Positions 15,262 to 19,032 of a stretch of DNA of 19,032 bases are shown in pieces. The first letter of the stretch is position 1; each line of letters begins with the position of its first letter. The stretch is from Acetobacteraceae bacterium (GTDB taxonomy: Bacteria; Pseudomonadota; Alphaproteobacteria; Acetobacterales; Acetobacteraceae), in the NCBI GenBank assembly GCA_025356735.1, contig JANXRT010000322.1:1-19032 (forward strand). The letters are read 5' to 3'. The translations under genes and the position numbers were made by a program. The notes beneath the pieces were generated by a model. That model did no database searches. It was not told the origin of the DNA and saw nothing but the letters and a program-made list of their open reading frames with translations.

Positions 15262-15731
15262 TGATGCCAGACGAAAGGACGATCCGTCAGGCGGGCCCGG
15301 ACGACCTCGACACGGTCCGTTCGCTCACCGTCGCCGCCTACGAGCCCTACACCGCGCTGTTCGGCGCACCGCCGATGCCGGTGACGGAGGACTACGCGCC
15401 ACGCATCGCCGCCGGCGAGGTCTGGCTGCTGCGCGACGGCACCGACATCGTCGGGCTGATGGTGGTCGAGCCGCATGCCGACCATTCCCTGATCTACAGC
15501 ATCGCCATCCGCCCCGACCGCAAGGGCCAGGGCTACGGTTCGTTTCTGCTCGAATGGGTGGAACGGCGGGCGCGCGATGCGGGAATGGCCGAGCTCCGCC
15601 TGTTCACCAATGCCAGGATGACCCGGAACATCTCGCTGTATGCCGCCAACGGCTATCTGGAAACCAGCCGCCATCCCAATCCAAGGCGCGCCGACATCAC
15701 GCAGGTCAACATGGCCAAGCCGCTATCCTGA
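15261..15731 (+). CDS. GNAT family N-acetyltransferase (156 aa)
   Basis: An acetyl-CoA-dependent acetyltransferase fold: beta strands EVWLLRDGTDIVGLMVVE (53-70), motif A with strand IYSIAIRPDRKGQGYG (78-93) carrying the pyrophosphate-binding RKGQGYG, and motif B around ISLYAANGYLE (124-134). Such enzymes acetylate amines of small molecules or proteins. ATG 15261 overlaps the aldo/keto reductase stop by one base (TGATG); a second ATG follows immediately. Placed after a TPR protein and reductase, it may modify the same unknown metabolite, but that is inference. Length is full. Confidence 0.92.
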   Translation: MMPDERTIRQAGPDDLDTVRSLTVAAYEPYTALFGAPPMPVTEDYAPRIAAGEVWLLRDGTDIVGLMVVEPHADHSLIYSIAIRPDRKGQGYGSFLLEWVERRARDAGMAELRLFTNARMTRNISLYAANGYLETSRHPNPRRADITQVNMAKPLS

Positions 15732-15749
15732 TCCACTCCGCAGAACAAT

Positions 15750-15779
15750 TTGACGCAAGGCAAGATTCTCCTGTCTGAT
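15750..15779 (+). promoter_or_regulatory. Candidate sigma-70 promoter for the peptide-type ABC operon
   Basis: TTGACG (15750-15755) and TCTGAT (15774-15779) are separated by 18 bases, matching 5/6 and 4/6 of the consensus hexamers. It lies in the 77-bp gap after the GNAT gene, about 30 bases before the start codon at 15809. The same -35 hexamer and spacing occur before livK. Confidence 0.4.
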
Positions 15780-15808
15780 TGGCGACCGATAAAAAAAGAG
15801 GCTTGACC

Positions 15809-17467
15809 ATGCGCTTCCGCTCCCTGCTCGCGGCGCTCTGCGCGGCTTCGTTGCTGGCCAACCCAGCATCCGCCAAGGATGATCTCGTCATCGGCGTGGC
15901 GCAGTTTCCCTCCGCGCTGCACCCCAACATCGATGCCGAGGTGGTGAAGGCCTACGTGCTCGGCTTCGCGGTGCGCCAGATCACCGCCTTCGATAAGGAC
16001 TGGAAGAACGCCTGCCTGCTGTGCACCGAGCTGCCGACAATCGCCAACGGGCTGGCCAAGACCGTCGATCTACCCGGCGGCGGAAAAGGCATGGACGTCA
16101 CCATCAAACTCAAGCCGGACCTGAAATGGGGCGATGGTCAGCCGGTCACCGCGCGCGACATCGCCTTCACCTGGAAGCTGGGGAGCGATCCCGCCTCCGG
16201 CTTCAGCAACGCCCATCCGTGGGACCGCGCCAAGAGCCTCGATGTCGTCGATGACCACACCGTGGTGCTGCACCTCGACCGCGTTCTGGTCGCCTACAAC
16301 CAGTGGGACCAGATCCTGCCTGAGCACATCGAGGCGCCGATCGTCGCCGCCAACACGGCCCCCGGCGCCTACATCAAGGCCACCGCCTACAACAGCGCGC
16401 CGACCACGCCGGGCCTGTGGGACGGTCCGTACATGGTCACCGGCTACGAGTCCGGCGCGCAGATCGTGCTTGGCCAGAACCCGAACTGGGCCGGCCCGAA
16501 GCCTGGCTTCAAGCACGTCGTCATCAAGCTGATCGGCAACACCGCCGCCCTGCAGGCTAATCTACTCTCCGGCGACGTGGACATGGTGGCCGGCGAAGGC
16601 GTCGGCCTGACCATCGACCAGGCGATCGCGCTTCGCTCGCAGTATCCGGACAAGTTCAACTACGTGTTCAGGCCGAGCCTGACCTACGAGCATATCGACC
16701 TGTCGCACGACAATCCGGCGTTTTCCGACGTGCGCGTGCGCCACGCGATGCTGATGGCGCTGGACCGCAAGACGCTGACCGAGAAGCTGTTCGCCGGGAT
16801 GCAGCCGGTGGCGGCGACCTGGGTCAACCCGCTTGACGGCAACTTCGACAAGGCCGCGCCGACCTATCCGTTCGACCTGCCCGGCGCCAAGAAGCTGCTG
16901 GCCGAGGCGGGATGGACGCCGGGGCCTGACGGCATCTGCCGCAACCCCGCCGGCCAGCGCCTGTCGATCGAGTTCGGCACCACCGCCGGCAACAAGCTGC
17001 GCGAATTGACCCAGCAGGTGCTGCAGAACCAGTGGAAGGCGGCTTGCGTCGAGGTCACCATCAAGAACGAGCCGCCGCGCAGCTTCTTCGGCGAGACGGT
17101 GAAAAAACGGCTGTTCCCCGGCATGGCGATGTACGGCTGGAGCAGCGGCGTCGGCGACTCGCCGCGCCGCACGCTGGGCAGCGACAACATCCCGACGCAG
17201 GCCAACAATTTCGGCGGCTCCAACTCGGTCGCATTTTCCGATCCCAAGATGGATGCCGACATCGCCGCCGCCGAGACCGAGCTCGACCCCGAGAAGCAGC
17301 TTCAGATCTGGGCCGACATGCAGCAGATCTACGCCACCCAGATGCCGGTGCTGCCGTTGTTCTTCCGCGCCGAGCCGCACGTGTTCCCGAAATGGCTGAA
17401 GGGTTACGAGCCGACCGGGCATACCGACTATAGCTCGATGCGGTCTGAAAACTGGCAACCCGGCTGA
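15809..17467 (+). CDS. Peptide/nickel-type ABC transporter substrate-binding protein (552 aa)
   Basis: A periplasmic binding protein of the SBP_bac_5 (DppA/OppA) family. A signal peptide covers residues 1-22 with likely cleavage ASA|KDD. The mature part shows family features: DVTIKLKPDLKWGDGQPVTA, DIAFTWK, WDGPYMVTGYESGAQI, RVRHAMLMALDRKTL and PFDLPGAKKLLAEAGW. Length is typical. ATG 15809 is chosen because AGAGG lies 7 bases upstream and the signal peptide begins there; a TTG at 15779 in frame has no such support. A Cys-x-x-Cys-like pair (KNACLLCTEL) lies in the early mature region. The ligand may be a peptide, opine, sugar or nickel complex. The stop TGA overlaps the proposed CTG start of the next gene. 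Confidence 0.93.
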   Translation: MRFRSLLAALCAASLLANPASAKDDLVIGVAQFPSALHPNIDAEVVKAYVLGFAVRQITAFDKDWKNACLLCTELPTIANGLAKTVDLPGGGKGMDVTIKLKPDLKWGDGQPVTARDIAFTWKLGSDPASGFSNAHPWDRAKSLDVVDDHTVVLHLDRVLVAYNQWDQILPEHIEAPIVAANTAPGAYIKATAYNSAPTTPGLWDGPYMVTGYESGAQIVLGQNPNWAGPKPGFKHVVIKLIGNTAALQANLLSGDVDMVAGEGVGLTIDQAIALRSQYPDKFNYVFRPSLTYEHIDLSHDNPAFSDVRVRHAMLMALDRKTLTEKLFAGMQPVAATWVNPLDGNFDKAAPTYPFDLPGAKKLLAEAGWTPGPDGICRNPAGQRLSIEFGTTAGNKLRELTQQVLQNQWKAACVEVTIKNEPPRSFFGETVKKRLFPGMAMYGWSSGVGDSPRRTLGSDNIPTQANNFGGSNSVAFSDPKMDADIAAAETELDPEKQLQIWADMQQIYATQMPVLPLFFRAEPHVFPKWLKGYEPTGHTDYSSMRSENWQPG

Positions 17468-18428
17468 TACCGGCGCCGCTGCTGGAGGTCTCCAGCCTCC
17501 AGGTTGCGTTTCCGACGGCGGCTGGCCCGCGTTCGGTGGTCGCCGGTGTCAGCTACAGCCTGGCGGCCGGACGCACGCTCGGCGTCGTTGGCGAAAGCGG
17601 CTGCGGCAAGTCGATGACCGCGCTGGCGCTGATGGGGCTGGTGCCGGCGCCGGGCCGGGTCACCGGATCGATCCGGTTCCAGGGCACCGACATCGTCGGC
17701 CAGGACGCCGAACATTGGCGGAGCATGCGGGGCAAGCGCGCCGCCATGGTGTTCCAGGAGCCGATGACCGCGCTCAACCCGGTGATGCCGGTAGGCCGCC
17801 AGATCGCCGAGGTTCTCGTTCTTCACGAGCAAAAGACCTGGCGCGAGGCCGGCGAGCAGGCGGTTGCCCTGCTCGACGCCGTCGGCATACCCTCGCCGCG
17901 CGAGCGTGCATCCGCCTACCCGCACCAGTTCTCCGGCGGCCAGCGCCAGCGCGCGATGATCGCCATGGCGCTCGCCTGCCGCCCGGCGCTGCTGATCGCC
18001 GACGAGCCGACCACCGCGCTCGACGTCACCATCCAGGCGCAAATCCTCGACCTGATGCGCCGGCTGCAGGACGAGATCGGCATGGCGATCCAGTTCATCA
18101 GCCACAACCTGGCGGTGATCAGCGAAATCGCCGACGAGATCGTCGTCATGTATGCCGGCCGCATCGTCGAGCGCGCGCGCGCCGACGCGCTGTTTGCCCG
18201 CCCGCTGCACCCCTACACGCTCGGACTTATTTCGACCCTGCCTGACCCCGGCCGCCGCGCCGAGCGCCTGCCGGTGATCCCCGGCGGCGTGCCCAACCTC
18301 GAAACATCCTTCCAGGGCTGCCGTTTCGCCGATCGCTGCGTGCGCGGCGATGCCGGCTGCCGGGCGGCGGAACCGGCGCTGGAGGAACTCGCACCCGGCC
18401 ATTTCGCGGCGTGCTTCAAGGCCGGCCA

Positions 18429-18432
<4 letters not shown>
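17464..18432 (+). CDS. Peptide/nickel-type ABC transporter ATPase, DppD-like (322 aa), non-ATG start
   Basis: An importer ATPase with Walker A GESGCGKS (43-50), Q-loop VFQEP (96-100), signature FSGGQRQ (156-162), Walker B LLIADE (176-181), switch His214 and the C-terminal oligopeptide-transporter domain with Cys286, 292, 299 and 317 (GCRFADRC...). The first beta strand LLEVSSLQVAF (6-16) lies before any in-frame ATG, GTG or TTG; the first such codon, GTG 17536, would delete it. Upstream stops at 17431 and 17446 limit the choice to CTG 17452, CTG 17464, ATA 17467, CTG 17479 or CTG 17482. CTG 17464 gives CTGA, mimicking the ATGA overlaps elsewhere in the window. It overlaps dppF-like start by ATGA. 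Function secure; start uncertain. Confidence 0.88.

Positions 18433-19032
<600 letters not shown>

Overview
The window is a GC-rich, densely coded piece of bacterial chromosome. The G/C-rich third positions, alphaproteobacterial-looking proteins (a fused LivM-LivG, and a periplasmic DUF5666-like protein of a type I associate with Rhizobiales and Acetobacteraceae) and GC-rich intergenic palindromes suggest an Alphaproteobacterium, perhaps Rhodospirillales/Acetobacteraceae. That placement is inference from protein style. I see no rRNA, tRNA, CRISPR array, insertion sequence or phage gene.

Left part (1-4206) holds single genes in alternating orientation. In order they are a MmgE/PrpD-family enzyme cut by the left edge (-), a 104-residue unknown protein (+), an exported DUF5666-like protein (-), a glutathione S-transferase-like protein (+), a small flavodoxin-like NAD(P)H oxidoreductase (-) and a second GST-like protein (+). 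Packing is extreme: two convergent stops share the four bases CTAG, another convergent pair is 3 bp apart, and one divergent pair of starts is only 20 bp apart. A perfect 3 x 11-bp direct repeat lies in the 70-bp divergent gap between the DUF5666-like and first GST genes. A long imperfect palindrome closes the block.

Middle part (4207-12809, all -) begins in transcription order with a gamma-glutamyltransferase-family enzyme without a visible signal peptide. A 104-bp multi-hairpin element follows, then a branched-chain-amino-acid-type (HAAT) ABC importer operon: Tat-exported binding protein, LivH, a fused LivM-LivG and LivF. LivH, LivMG and LivF are joined by ATGA overlaps. The LivG half has a degenerate ABC signature while LivF is canonical. 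A stand-alone OpgH-type glucan glucosyltransferase lies beyond, with a 16-bp palindrome upstream.

Right part (12973-19032, all +) has a TTC38-like TPR protein, an aldo/keto reductase and a GNAT acetyltransferase in one tight unit. A second importer operon of the peptide/opine/nickel family follows: binding protein, DppD-like ATPase, DppF-like ATPase (cut by the right edge). No permease genes separate the binding protein from the ATPases. The DppD-like gene appears to start at a non-standard codon, best read as CTG in a CTGA overlap.

Taken together the region looks like accessory nutrient uptake and detoxification: two ABC importers, a GGT-type hydrolase, GSTs and small-molecule oxidoreductases. 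No recognised defence, secretion or biosynthetic system is present. The most useful anomalies are the degenerate LivG signature, the unusual DppD start, the 11-bp triple repeat and the structured intergenic elements.
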